Of a stretch of 64,000 nt of DNA, positions 43,201-54,700 are shown piece by piece; the stretch's first letter is position 1; each line of letters opens with the position of its first letter. Made by a program: the position numbers and the translations under genes. The notes beneath the pieces are model-generated. The model did not search any database. It saw nothing but the letters and a program-made list of their open reading frames with translations, and was not told the DNA's origin. Location: positions 372,001 through 436,000 of the forward strand of contig JAGKQI010000098.1 in the NCBI GenBank assembly GCA_018806915.1, read 5' to 3'. Source of the stretch: Phytophthora colocasiae (lineage: Eukaryota > Oomycota > Peronosporomycetes > Peronosporales > Peronosporaceae).

Positions 43201-44468
43201 ACAGCAGTGCAGCTCTTCCCGCTGCTACAGACGCTGTCATCTGCAAGGAGAATGCTGATATGCACACGTTCATGGTTTGTGGGGCTCCTTTTACGATTCC
43301 TCGCCATTATCAGCTCATTAAGGTGTGTGGGCGTGGTGCTTACGGTATTGTTATCGCTGCTACGAATCTGCGTACAGGTGGTAACGTGGCTATCAAGAAG
43401 GTCATCGACTGCATTTGGCATCCACACCAACTGAAGCAGATTCTTCGTGAGTGTCGCTTGATTCGGCACATGGCGCATGAAAACGTGCTGAGTTTGCTGG
43501 ATCTGATTCCTCCCCCGTCGTACACGGACTTCCGGGACGTGTACATGACGGTGGATCTCATGGAGATGGATCTACACCGCATTATTTACTCTAAGGAGGT
43601 GCTACGTGACGATCATATCCGGTATTTCCTGTATCAAATGCTAAGTGGTCTGCACCACATGCATCAAGCTGGAGTGTTGCACCGAGACCTGAAGCCAAGT
43701 AATCTTCTCATCAATTCGGACTGTCAGCTCAAGATTTGTGACCTTGGTCTTGCCCGTTCCAAGGAAGCTGACGACGTGGGGATGACGGAGTACGTGGTCA
43801 CACGTTGGTACCGTGCGCCAGAGCTGTTGTTAGGCAGTGCTTACGGCGAAGGAGTGGATCTCTGGGCTGCTGGATGCATCTTTGCCGAGATGTTGGGTCG
43901 CAAGCCTTTGTTCCCAGGTGAGACGTACGTTCACCAGCTCCAACTCATCATGAATGTGCTGGGCGTGCCGGAGGAGCATTCGTTCAAGGAGAACCCACTC
44001 GCTAACAAGCTCAAGGGCCGCCAGCTCCTCAGCCGTACACAAGCTGTAGCTGGTATTGACACGACCACGATGTTTCCGAACGCGAACCCTGAGGGTCTGG
44101 ATTTGTTATGGAAGATGCTGGTGTTTGACGTGGAGAAGCGTATTACAGTGGAGGAGGCATTACGGCATCCGTATCTAGCTATGTACTACGACGAGGAGAG
44201 GGAGAACACGCCGGTGGAGAAATTCCAGAGCTTCGATTTGGATGACTTGGACGAGACGGATCTCAAGGAGCTCATGTTCAAGGAGATCTGTCACTTCCAC
44301 CCGGAGGAAATGGTCAAGCGTGCTCAGCAGCAAAAGGAGCACCCAGAGGCCGTAGAGAAACTTCCTCCTGGCTGGGTGAAGCGCGAATCGCGTAGTGTGC
44401 CTGGCAAGTTCTACTACAGTAATCCGAAGCGCGGCATCAGCACGTGGATCAAGGAGGAAATGGATTAA
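40290..44468 (+). CDS. Multidomain MAP kinase: PH, SnoaL-like, C2, TEY-type kinase and WW
   Basis: One uninterrupted frame of 1,392 residues. After a disordered N-terminus comes a PH domain (about 329-460, WEGVLTRRSEWLRRLERHYY), a SnoaL/NTF2-like region (about 470-620, with FHGSFRGHSGVVTFMHDFA), and a C2-like domain (about 640-820, VRVMQGHGLKAGTS). The MAP kinase domain (about 1005-1300) has GRGAYGIV, NVAIKK, LHRDLKPSNLLI, ICDLGLAR and the activation motif MTEYVVTRWYRAPE. The TEY places it with ERK-type kinases. An acidic common-docking-like stretch (DDLDETDLKELMF) follows. A C-terminal WW domain (about 1357-1390, LPPGWVKRESRSVPGKFYY, with the second Trp in ISTWIKEE) could bind proline-rich partners. 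PH and C2 suggest membrane recruitment by phosphoinositides. No intron and no stop separate the domains, so the fusion is real at DNA level. Upstream MAP2K and targets are unknown. Confidence 0.88.
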   Translation: MDMSESSPAEDEFDSFQDALPYEEPTSLTSSTSTSPADGEPRAGSTSSDVDVLATQQTRRLKRKERLRTQSESAAWTRASLRMRPSPPVEDMAATPAIDGAYSLATPGGEPYDQVRNSESALSHFTRDMISGLDMSTLSNGNDFSYRRRSHDSSMAVGMVLGSREGVINMWRQQGQISERASEILEDAKLSLHGKEKNLYDASLRRLSEAQDPRLNTLGERISSTTAAGASNLLVEPSSTTSSARGVEQHVEGEVNPSLIETEADGSSEVVNAIPTHPGPVSAQQNGEKPSLDLDKDLQEMDGASPSGVDERDSTFRPQSATLYHEAVKWEGVLTRRSEWLRRLERHYYVLEGKFLRRFASKEAYLSSRDEPLVPHHIQPPSDPSKPVPGSPAASMIRRNSSSPASSNASHLYVLAGVKDSSSRANGFTFITEDKKTLQVTAPTAVEKIIWMRLGLEAIVALPTLPVAPLDMEEFYAMLVVLYTAHSGNWRTEGDMAVTLPPPSEQVFTRFFRLLDKDVIFCSNYPPSVPFHGSFRGHSGVVTFMHDFARNTLWTNFKIGGMSVDGSIAVASGKEELVNRRDARKFIQNWVHKFTFYSDGRLARFEINGDVVAASAVFKVPGAATTLKLPQEFNEVDAEHGLEGILLVRVMQGHGLKAGTSVKKTVKEPSITVHLQYREQQKAKTGVNGSASSSSTTSTGPSALIGGISMPNLSRKFSFMTSVASSAASAASSAVGVSHTSSSNNSTPVADPFSTGTPRNTGDESYLPTHPVWNCVLELPFSDVIGTCSLVVDVKDHAKNGVESQLGFATLNVAKYLMAADGNERTKKREEAAMVTDSKWYSISNAKGEYCGKVQLGITCRRAKHAEDDDGVQPRLKKSQSVVIDRKNPPSSNMLQWDATPAHSQALLGAATPALKKGMTLDEFPSEHARRHGWANVKLSPEDTARTQSAGAIVSTKEENDDSVHKRFPENSSAALPAATDAVICKENADMHTFMVCGAPFTIPRHYQLIKVCGRGAYGIVIAATNLRTGGNVAIKKVIDCIWHPHQLKQILRECRLIRHMAHENVLSLLDLIPPPSYTDFRDVYMTVDLMEMDLHRIIYSKEVLRDDHIRYFLYQMLSGLHHMHQAGVLHRDLKPSNLLINSDCQLKICDLGLARSKEADDVGMTEYVVTRWYRAPELLLGSAYGEGVDLWAAGCIFAEMLGRKPLFPGETYVHQLQLIMNVLGVPEEHSFKENPLANKLKGRQLLSRTQAVAGIDTTTMFPNANPEGLDLLWKMLVFDVEKRITVEEALRHPYLAMYYDEERENTPVEKFQSFDLDDLDETDLKELMFKEICHFHPEEMVKRAQQQKEHPEAVEKLPPGWVKRESRSVPGKFYYSNPKRGISTWIKEEMD

Positions 44469-44669
44469 AAGTAGGTTATAGCTAGCGAAGGAGTTCCCTC
44501 GAAACAGAAGAGTACTTGGCGTGTATGAATGGAGGGAGTCCGTGCTTCCAGATATGTAGAAATCCCACAGATAAAATAAAATGCACACAAGTGATGAAGA
44601 AAAAAAAAACTGCATAGCATGCATAGAGGTTTACATCTACACAGCTAGACCACGCTACTTAGATACTGA

Positions 44670-45515
44670 TCAGCTCGCAGTCATTGCTAGACCCATAGTT
44701 GAGGGTAGGAACGGCTTTGGTGATGACAATTCATGACTTTTTAACTTGAGGCCTGGAGAGCTCCACGAGTGGTAACGGGCGAGGCAGGCGTCCTCCTGTT
44801 GGACGTACGGACTGGAGAATGCTCGGTGGATCTTCAGTCCTGTATGGATTGGTGAGCCTAAGCTTGCACACCTAGGCAAGTATCGTCGTTCTTCCGATGT
44901 AACTTGAATGTCTGAAGCCCAATAGTCCATTTCACTCATCAGAGTGGACGACGTGGAGAAGCAGTCTTCGCTAGAGCAGTACATCTCTAAAGACTCGATC
45001 GGTGGTGGGGTTAAGTATGTTCGCCTCCGTCCACAGGGCAGGAAGTAGTCATCGAGCAGTTCAACTCGATCCAGATACGCTCCTTTCATGCGTTTCCCTC
45101 TGTAGTCAACGAAGAAGGCGCAGTCGGCGTCCTCCTCCAGTGCGAGGCTGTAGAACGCCGACAGCATGCGACTTCCCGAAGAAGCAGTCGATCTATTGGA
45201 CTGTAGTAGGAAGGAGTCCCAACTGTGATCACAGACTTGTTAGTCTTTAGAAATCAAAATGGAAAAATACATCGGAAACTCACTTGATGGGGTCGTCGTC
45301 TTCATCTTGTTCGTCGTCGAGACGTCCACAGTTCCAGTTCTTCTGAAGACGATCAAGAAACGAATCCTCTCTGGGTGAACATTCTCGTCGTTGTCGGATA
45401 TCGCTGAAGTCTGTAGGATATCGAAAAGTCAATGGGAAATTCCGATTCCAGTAACTTTCAGACAGCAAAACGCACCTGGCTCGTGGTCACCGAAGCACAC
45501 GAGTACTGCGCCCAT
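44670..45515 (-). CDS. Unrecognised 239-residue protein
   Basis: Three exons (45515-45476, 45410-45284, 45222-44670) join in phase. I do not recognise the family. The first exon starts MGAVLVCFGDHEPG; the second residue Gly would allow N-myristoylation. A longer form starting at ATG 45590 would add 25 residues. An acidic run (LDDEQDEDDDP) sits near residue 50. The C-terminal half is Ser- and Tyr-rich and looks disordered, with several SSP and TP sites. There are no membrane segments or cysteine motifs. It is flanked by the convergent MAPK fusion gene (201 bp between stops) and the tandem Sec7 gene. Confidence 0.55.
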
Positions 45516-46288
45516 CGTCGCAAATTGGCAAGTGACGGTAGGAAGCGTTTTCTGAGAATGGCGAGGGAGGTAATACTGCCGCATAGTCATCCGGATTGAG
45601 GGATGCTGGTACACCAGTAGTCAAAGCAACCACTTCAACATTGGAAATATCGAAAGGACGCGAAGAAAATAGAGATTTGCTATTCTTGGATTGACTATGT
45701 GGCGATCTCTACTTTTATTTAGAGACACTTTAATTAATGAAACGACGCGATCTTCTTCTTGTGTGACAGCCAGACTCAGATTTTTTTTGGCAGCAGAGAG
45801 TATTTGCTATTGCCTTTGGTCTGTATGATAAGTTTTTTTTTTTCCTAAGCACATTGCCTTCCTGTTCTTGCTGGTCTCTCTTCCGCTACTACTGGCACGA
45901 ACACGTTTCACTGTGTACTTCTTGTGAACGGCAGGCGTTGAGCACGAAGGCGAGGTGCAACGGCTTCGACCACTCGAAAAAAGAAGCGCTCACCAGTTTC
46001 ACGTGGCTTTTTGTAGAAAACGTCTGTAGCAACGGCTTATGAACAGATGACGCGTCATCTGACCATTTTGTCCGTCCGTGGATTTATTGGAGTTTTTTCA
46101 ATGCTAGAATTGGTGAGCAAGCATTGAGGCGGGGACAACGCCAGCTGTCAATAATCGCCTTGAAGTCGTTCTCGCGCCGCTAGGTCTAAAGATCGTGCGG
46201 CAGAAGGGCAGCACCAGAACAGGGTGTTGCTGCTTCAGCTTTAGCTTTTAGCCATGGATCACAACGGGTAGATTGATTGATTGAGGAT
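45516..46288. other. Promoter region of the 239-residue gene and 3' flank of the Sec7 gene
   Basis: About 770 bp with several T-runs (45780-45845). Short frames only; I see no family resemblance, RNA gene or repeat. Confidence 0.45.
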
Positions 46289-47557
46289 TCATACCAGAGA
46301 CGAGAAATACACGCTCGGTTCGCAAAATCGGATGAGCACTGGGCGGGGTGCCGTCTTGAGCAAATACTTAGTCAATGAGTAGCCGATCTGACGAGTGCTG
46401 TCGTCGCCCACTGCCACGATCACATACCCCGCTATTGCCACTTCCGGCTCCGAGTCTACTACTGCCAATAGGTTAGCCAAAATATTGGTTTTGAAGAAAC
46501 TGGTACCAGAAGTCAAGAAGCTACTGGCAGTTGAAGCCGTTGACGACTCACTCGACTGTCTTCGTCGTCTGCTGCTACTGTAAGTGTGGTGGTTATTAGA
46601 GTACTTCCTCACCACTGCTGTACGGCCATCGAACGACGTCTCGATCTCCAGCCCTAGAGCCGCCTCGGGAAACTCCAGCTCCACCTCGTCTGGCAGCAAC
46701 TCGGTCGGTTTCCTCTCGATCCGCTTGATGGCGTTCGCCACGAACAGGTCGTAGCATTGCCCCAAATACAGATCAGGCACCCCGGATCTTGTCGAGTCGC
46801 CGTCTCCTCCCAGCCGATGGTAGTTGCGGATAAAGTCAGCTCGAGACATCTTGAACTTCCGCGCCAGCCTTGGATTGTGGGCGTCTGTGTTGAGCAGCAA
46901 CACAGAGAACGCCAATGTGTATACTGCATCTTCGGACGGACACTGCTCGCTGTCCGGATTGCTACTGTAGTAGGCCTTGGCAAATGCCTGAAGGATACGG
47001 TCGATCTTCTGAGCTTCACGAGGCAGCTCAAAGTGACTGAGATAAACGCGCAGTGCTATGTCGAACAGAACATTTTCAAACTGGAAGCCGTTGGCGTATT
47101 CATGCAACACACTCAACGACTTGGCGTCCGGCTCGCCCAGCACTTGACCTACCTGCAGTGCAAATTTACGCTTAATTGTTAGGATAAATTATCACCATAA
47201 CAGCAATAGACTGACGAGTTCTCCACCATTTTGGGGTCGGCATGTGGCATTTCATGCAGGAACTCAGCGATTTCCTTTGGCGATGACGGGCTTTCAGGGT
47301 CCATTAAGCGCATGATTGGATTAACTTCTATCGATTCCTCCGCAGACATCTTGGGAGTCGTTACAGACGTGTCACTGGAGCTTGACGAAGACGATGAGCG
47401 TCGATGAGCAGCTCCATTCTGATTCCAACGAATTATGCAACGTAAAGAGACGGAAATGATACAAATTTGACACTGTTAGCAAGTTCTTCACTGGTACAGA
47501 TATTGGGATAACGATAGATAGCGAACAAACCTTGGCATGCTCTTCCGTCCCGCTCAT
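46289..47557 (-). CDS. Sec7-domain ARF guanine-nucleotide exchange factor with PDZ-like C-terminus
   Basis: Three exons (47557-47531, 47418-47227, 47152-46289) give 360 residues. The Sec7 domain covers about 35-215: SSPKEIAEFLHEMPH, the spliced join PKMVGQVLGEPD, and FELPREAQKIDRILQAFA with the catalytic glutamate (E119). The ARF-binding helix is LAFSVLLLNTDAHNP. A donor 15 bp further downstream also keeps phase but would insert five residues into a conserved loop, so I chose the one after ATG 47229-47227. The C-terminal 140 residues resemble a PDZ domain split by a Ser-rich insert (ALGLEIETSFDGRTAVVRKY; then VIVAVGDDSTRQIGYSLTK and PVLIRF). Sec7 proteins load GTP on ARF GTPases at Golgi or endosomal membranes. 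At 360 residues it is much shorter than most eukaryotic ARF-GEFs. Confidence 0.8.
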
Positions 47558-47723
47558 AACTACGCAGGACTCGCTGTCCTCGTACCGACTTTCTACTGAC
47601 AATATATTGGATGTAACCCATGAGTACCCTCTTGATGTTACTTAAAAAAACCAGTTACTTAACTATTTGGTGTGCGATACACAGTTGATCTTGAAGAGAC
47701 GCAACGCCTAGACCTCGTTCATT

Positions 47724-50700
47724 ATGCGGCGTGTAAACCTCCCGCGAGGTTCTATGGACGATTTGCAACGTGGGGTGGGGTGTGTGGAGCTATTAGCGCA
47801 GTTATGTCCCCCTGGAGTAAGCGACAAGAAGCCCTGTGCCTTTGTGGACGTGGCCTTCCACCCTCTGAAGCCCTGGGTCGCAGCTATTGAACAGAAAGGT
47901 TGTGGAATTGTATGGGACTACGACACTGGTGACGTCGTGACGGAGTTTAACTTGGGTGAATCACAAGTCTTGGACGATGACGACGCGAACGGGAATGACG
48001 CGCACGAAGACGAAGAAGGAACGGAATCAGCTGTTTCTTTCAGCTCTGCAGCTCCAAAAGGGCTTTTAAGTCGAGCAACTTCTTCACCTTCTGCGCGGAC
48101 AGTTCAGGGGGCTGTGGCTGCTGCGACTGCTGCTAAAGTGCTATTATCGCCTTCTGGACCTTCCCTTATCAAGCCAAGACGACGACCAAGTCTGCAGATG
48201 TTGTTCTACGACCACGAAGCGATTGCCTGCACGACGCAATTACCAGCATCACGCACTTGTTTCGACGAGTGGTTGATCATTGTATCACGTTCACATATCG
48301 TGATCTGTGACCTGGACCAGAATGGAGCGGTAAAAGCTTCATTTTAAGCTTGCTCTAGCTTTTGTGAAGCTTATACTTGTTAATGTTTTGTAGATGCATC
48401 ACCTGGATCCAGAAGATCTACAGCGTGGTCTTCCCAGCAGTGTAGCGATCTTACCTTCTGGGCTATTGGCAATTGGTTGTCAAGATGGAAAGATCCGTAT
48501 TTGGAGTCCATGGCAAACGAAAACGGTTGGAACACTCGACAGTGGATCGCAACGTGGTAAGACTACAACTACAGTAAAACCTGATGCCAATGAAAGGAAT
48601 TGCTAACTTATCTTCTGTATTATAGATGTACAACAGCTCATTCTGCTTACTACGCCACCTATTTTGATGAAGCGAAGCGGGAGCGGATCTCTTCCAGGAG
48701 CAGAAACTCGACTTAGCACTCAATTACACCATCTTGCCTGCGCAACGCTAGATGGACATGTTGTAACGTGGCGAGTGTCTTTAAACGCATCGACATCTTG
48801 CTGTGACTGTGTGAAGACGTCCGAAGTGGAGCTTCGAGATGTGTTCAGACAATTTGATACAGTGAACGGAGTGCATGAACTCAAGTTTCATCCTCACCAT
48901 GACATCATGACCGCAGCCTGTCGCGACGGCACCATTTTCTTCTTCGACGTTGCTCCTCTACTGGACAGTAACAAACCGTACGTGATCATTTTCAGTTTGC
49001 AGTGCCAAAGCAGAGACTAACACATTCTCCAACAGCGCAACGCTAACCGGGCTGCTTCCGAATAGCAAGCTTCAAAGCGTCGTCGTATTGCCTGGAGCTC
49101 AGAAGGGCTGCTTTATGGCGCTGTCAATCTCCGCTTTGAATTCTACTGTACGTTTAAATTGCTGATTCATAATTCCTAGTCTAATGGAGTGAATGTACAG
49201 CTAGCCGTGTCTGAAATAGGAGTCAAAGGGCGCTACTGTGGCAAAGACAATGTGCCGACAATCTTCAGCGAGTTCACAAGCAACAATACGCAAGAGTCGA
49301 GAGATCTTCGAGGTTTCATTAGTCAGATACCGCCCAAGAGACTGAAGATGGTGTCTCTCACAAGTAGTGCTCGTAGCCCAGGAGAGTTGTGCTGCATCAC
49401 AAGTTACGGACTCCTCGTTCTCAAGACGAGCTTTCTGGCTGCTCCAATCCCAGTTTTTATCCCTCGAGGCTCGAAAAACACTCCAGCGATCGGTTTCCCT
49501 TCCTCAATGCTCATTGGGGTGCGAGTTCTTGGTGAAAACCCTCAAGATAAACCGCAGCTGCATGTAGTGCAAAATGGCGCTGAAGCGCACATTCCTGCCA
49601 CAATTGAGCGCTCTCGAGTCCCTCAATTGCACTACAACCCCTGGCAAAATGGCTTCTTGGCAGCAATCCTCCCGATCAGTGGGCATCTCGAGGTAAGACG
49701 TGAACCTTTCTCCTTGATTCCAGCTTCATCTAACGCGTTCTCTTGCACTGGTTATTTCAGCTCTTGCGCGTGGGATTAAAACCTGTAGCACCGAATGCTA
49801 TCGAGCTCGAGACGATCTTCGTGGCTCACGCTTTCAGCTTCGCATGGCACCCAACGCAGCCGATCTTTGCCGTTCTAGCGGTAAGTATCATGTATTTAGT
49901 TTACTCAGTAATTGACCATTCAATTGGTGTTCAATTAGCCGAACAAGGAACTTGCTGGAAAGCTCACTCGATCGAATACCGCGTCAGCTCTCGTACCCAG
50001 TAAACGGTCTAGGTTTTTCTTCGGAGGTAGCAGAGCGTCCGCTGCCAATGCAACTGACGAGCCCGACGCACGTCAACAACGAGCTGCGGCTAGATCATTG
50101 ACACTTTCGCTCTACAAATTGACAGGAGAGGAGGCGGAGGTCGAGTTTGTCGAGACCAGTTTCTCTAGTGGAGAAGACAATGTGCTCCACATTTTTTCAG
50201 GCCCATTGCTTGGTGTTGTGAAGTACGTTGCGGATGCCAGTGCTGAGTCTGCACCGCTAGTTGCTGGTGGTGCGATCGTGAAACGAGCGAGGGACAGCCC
50301 CGCCTCACTGAGCCGAGTCCAACGTGCGCAGTCGTTCATGCTCGGTCTCAGTGCCATGTCTTCACCCAAAATGGCAGACCTGAGACTTACCATGATCTCT
50401 TCTCCTTCCCAATCTCCAACTGCGTCCCCTACAGCTGCAAGCTTCGAGTCGGCGGAATCGGCTAGCGATCTCTTGAAAACGTTTCTGGAATTTTACGAAT
50501 GGAGCCATGTTGAGAGTTTACCTGAAGGCGAAGCAGGACTACGGAAGGTTGTCGGAGCTGCTGTTGACTGTCCACTCAATCTTGAATGGGATTCGACCAC
50601 CAAGAATCTCTGTGCACTGGTGTATCCAACGAGCATCAAAGTTTATCGGTTTGGTAGTTCTTCAAGCAATGGAACTGCAACAATGGAGTGTCTTCACGAA

Positions 50701-51661
50701 ATACCCACTCCATCGCCAGCGCTTTCACTGCACTGGGTTCATCACACGCTCTTCTTCACCACTGAGGATGAGGTCAAATGCAGCGTCATTTCATCTACTC
50801 GGTGCTTCACTCTGGCTTTGGCCTCTCGCTGGGTTTTGAACGAAGCTTCTTGCGCTACTCAAGTGAGTGACGATGACCTGAACCAGTTTCCGAGGCCTCA
50901 GATCTTCCCTGCTGGAGCAACAACCATCCTCGGAGTGTTGGATCAGAAACTCGTATTGGGAGGACCCCTACAAGCTGTTCACATCCTCGATCTATCTAAC
51001 CGAGTACTTCAGTGTGCAATCCTCGTGACTGCTGGATCTGTTGACAACGCTGCGGAATTGGCTCAACCACTGTGTCCTAGTGCTGTTGAATGGCTTGGAG
51101 CTGTGTTCGAGGCGTTTGGATTCGTTTCACAGGCCTTGAAGCTTCTCTCTGGCCTCTCACTCTCGTTGAAGGTCAATATGTGCATCAAGCATTCCCAGCT
51201 TGAAGCATTGACAGGATTACTGGGAGATCTCATGGAGCAGGAACGTGATTCTCCCAATCTTACGGTAAGTCGATGCTTTGTTGTGGTTGTCTGGAGTCCT
51301 AACTGTCATTTTCTTCTAGGGTTCTTCACTTTTCCAACAAGCATGCATTGCTCTCCATCGTGGAGGGAAACAAGGACCTCTTATTCAACTTGTTCCAGCT
51401 CTGATGGCCCGTAAATGCAGTAACGATGCTATCTTCATTGCTACTCTACTGCAAAACGATGATCAGCTAATTCAAGCATTTGGATCTGCTGAAGAATGGG
51501 GAGCTGCTTTCCACACTGCGAAGGCCAAGAAAATACCAACTGATGCTATACTGAACAAGTGGAATACAAGTGTTGCCAAACCTACTGCTGAATGGAGAAA
51601 TGTACTTGAAAGACAAGGAATTCGACCCCCAACGACTGTAAAGCTCCAGACCAGTAGCTAA
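47724..51661 (+). CDS. WD40/solenoid coat-like protein resembling TSET subunit TTRAY2 (TWD40-2)
   Basis: Eight exons (47724-48329, 48394-48556, 48626-48977, 49036-49147, 49201-49692, 49761-49880, 49939-51264, 51320-51661) join in phase to 1,170 residues. Two beta-propeller-like halves (DVAFHPLKPWVAAIEQKG, IGCQDGKIRIWSPW; then AFSFAWHPTQPIFAVLA) are followed by a helical solenoid (LPA..FGFVSQALKLLSGLSLSLK region). Motif order matches plant TWD40-2 as I remember it: the initial HPxxPW repeat, a FYDHEA block, a WVHHTLFFTTEDEVKC block and an end segment NDDQLIQAFGSAEEWGAAF. TTRAY proteins are propeller subunits of TSET/TPLATE, related to alpha- and beta'-COP, and act at the plasma membrane in endocytosis. 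COPI itself is less likely because the usual COPI propeller repeats are absent. The next gene resembles the partner subunit. Confidence 0.65.
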
Positions 51662-51753
51662 AGTAGTTAACTACTACTAAAAATCATTCGTAACGTAAAA
51701 ACTTTAGTGCTGAATTTTGAGCAGTCGCCAAGAAATCCTTACAGACTAAAACG

Positions 51754-54700
51754 ATGGTGTTGTCACTCGTTCCTCGTAAAGAACCTCTGGTGGTGATCGA
51801 TGAACCCACTACTTCTACCAGTGGAGAACAGTTCGTTGAGCGTGTGGTGTTTCATCCGGTAAGTTCAAGAAATTTAGTTCAATTATTACTTTACTCATTT
51901 TTTGTTTTCGTGTTTTTTAGAGCCGAGGAAGTGTTGTTTGTGTCAAAGGAGACACTTTAGAAGAGCTGGATGTCAACAGTGGAGCTCTACTGAGTCACAT
52001 CACGTTCGACTTGTTATCTTCCAGCAATATGGATCTGATTCTGCCTGCAGGACCCCACTTCGTTGTGGGTCTGCTCCAATCTCGACTTCTGGTTGTATGG
52101 GATCTAGACGAATCTGTGCTTTTAGCCACTTCAGACGCTGATAAAGTGCATGGAACTCGTCGAGTTACAGCCCTTGCCACCTCACTCTGCAGTGATCGCT
52201 GGCTGTTCTTCAATGCTGAAGGGAGCAACAACGTTCGAGTTACACGAGTGGATTCCCCACGTCCAGCTCGTGAAATTCTACGTAAAAGTGCTCAAAGAGG
52301 AGGTTCAGTTGTGTCTGTAGCATACTCCACTGAGCATCATTTACTCAGTTCCGGATGCAATGACGGTACTGTTCAAGTCTGGAGTATTTTGTCGGAAGGT
52401 GAAGTTGGCGGGAAAAAGGAAGCGACGGACTTCGCTACTCCTCTCTTCGCTGTACAATTGGCCCAGTCTTCAGTAGTGGAAATGACCATAGGAAAGTGCA
52501 CTGGTTGTGGTATCAATAGCAGCAGTAGCAACATGTTCCTCGCTGTAGCATACCAAAACCGACGAGTCGACGTGATCGCCATGAATGGACCAGCTCACAC
52601 GTGCGTCGCTACTACCACGTTGGCTCCACCTCAAAGCCCGGACTTTTCTCGACTTGGAGGAGCTCTAACGTTGACGATTCACGGCCAACTCCCAGTGCTT
52701 TTAGCTCATTGGCGTCTACACAGAAGAGAATACGGCGTGGATGTCATTGCTGCCTGGGAAATCGTCAATACTGGAGGAACTTTAGTCACGAGCCCTCGAG
52801 GTGGTGCTGGAGGGAGCAGCAGTGGCGGAGGGGCAATGACTGAGTGGTGGTCTGTTTCCAGTTCCTCCACTTTGACTGAAAGCCAGAGGCCTCAAGTGCT
52901 TGCTACGGACATTGTACTATACCAGAACTCTCTAGCTGTTTATGCTAGTGCAATGGACCGTCGGTCTATCTTTCTCATGGATATTCAAGCTTCAACAAGC
53001 TCCGAAACGGAGCCCAAGGCTGTTCTTGCACTGAGTACTACCACACAGCTCACTCTAGCGCAGTATCATGACTATCCGAGTGGAATTCCATCGTCGCAAG
53101 TGCAAATTGCAGTCAAAACTAGTGCTAAGGGGAATCCAATCCTAAAACTTCAGCGTTTTTCGCAGCTCTCCGGCAGGTTAACAGGTTCGAGTGACCAGCT
53201 CCCAGACTGGAAAAGTGAGCGTGGAGTTCCGCTCCTACCTTTCCAACTAGTGGGGAGTAGTAACCAGTCGGCGGTGTGTGTCAAATTACGCGAGAAAGGG
53301 GACGATGCAGCTTCCAATGGTGCCCGTCCAACATCTTTCTCCTTCGCAGTTCTCGATCTCGATGTTACAGTGGATACTGCAATGACGGACATCCATATGA
53401 ACCCTGATGATGAAGATGGAGCGATCACATCCAGTCATTTACCAGCGATCGAACTGAAAGAAGGCTCACTCCAGCATGAGGCTCGAGATGTGTGCTTCGG
53501 TATGAATCCTTCGACTGACAAGTATCTGCTTTTAATCCTTTCGGAGACTGGAGACTATGTTACATTCCAAGCGACACGTGACCCCAGTACGGAACGTGTT
53601 AAGCTGACGCAGCCAGTTCAACGTTTATTTGCCACACCGCTCCTACTTCCAGCAAGTTCCCCTTACCAAGGTATTGTCGGCTGCAAGTTGCTGTTCCTGC
53701 TCGCATCAGCTCCCACTGAACGACTCGTTCTGAGTGGAGACGATTTATCTCTTAGTGGAAGCTCCTGGACGTGCAAACCGAACGAACGCGTGGTCGAAGT
53801 GAACTGGAACTCGTCGTCTTGTCCACAGATTGGACCTCATGACTCCCAGCAGCGTCTCCTTCTGGCTGTCACCACTACTCAACGAATTATTGTTCTCTCT
53901 CCGGAACTGCGGGAGTTGCAAACTTACGACTTCAAAACGGATCTTCAGGGAACTCCAGCGAGTTTACTATGGATCTCCCAGACGTTGCTGTACTGCACTA
54001 CGGGGAACCAAATTCGTTACGTCACTCCAGTCGCGAAACACCTTCAAAGCGATAGTCGACTTTTGTGCAGTATTGCAGCTGACCTTGAGTCACGTCCTGG
54101 TTTCACTCAGTCTTCTATCCAACTCGTATCGCTATGTGGGGATCGACTGTGTTACCTCGTGATGGATCCAGCAACGCTGTCCAGTCGATTGACTCTACAT
54201 TCCGTTGCGCTTAGTGAACCTTTGCTACTGGGTTTTGCAGAGCCCAATGCTACTCTTCGACGCATTTTCGAACGAGAAATGCTAGCTTTCGCGCTTATGA
54301 ATGACGATAGTGATCGTCCTGTATGTCCAGTCTCGGATCTCGTGCTGGAAACTGCGTACCATTCGTTCAACTGGAAAGACAAAGTGTTAAAAGTACTGAA
54401 AGCGCTAAACTCTCAGGAAAAAGTATCCACTACTGGTCCAGAAGGAGCTGCATCTGCTCCATCGTCGAACTACAGCAGGACGTCACTGCTTTCTCGAACA
54501 ATTTTGGGCTCCATTTTCCTTGATGCTCACAAATGGGAAGATTTTTTACGGGTTTTCCTCGCTCATGACCCCGCACTTGAAGAATATGTCGTTGCTATCG
54601 GTTCGGACGGAGCTGCTAAGTTACCATCGAGAAAGGGGCCCACAGCTCGTCGCTTTCGACAACTCGCAGTGGTATTTGAGAGTATTGGACAGCCCGACTG

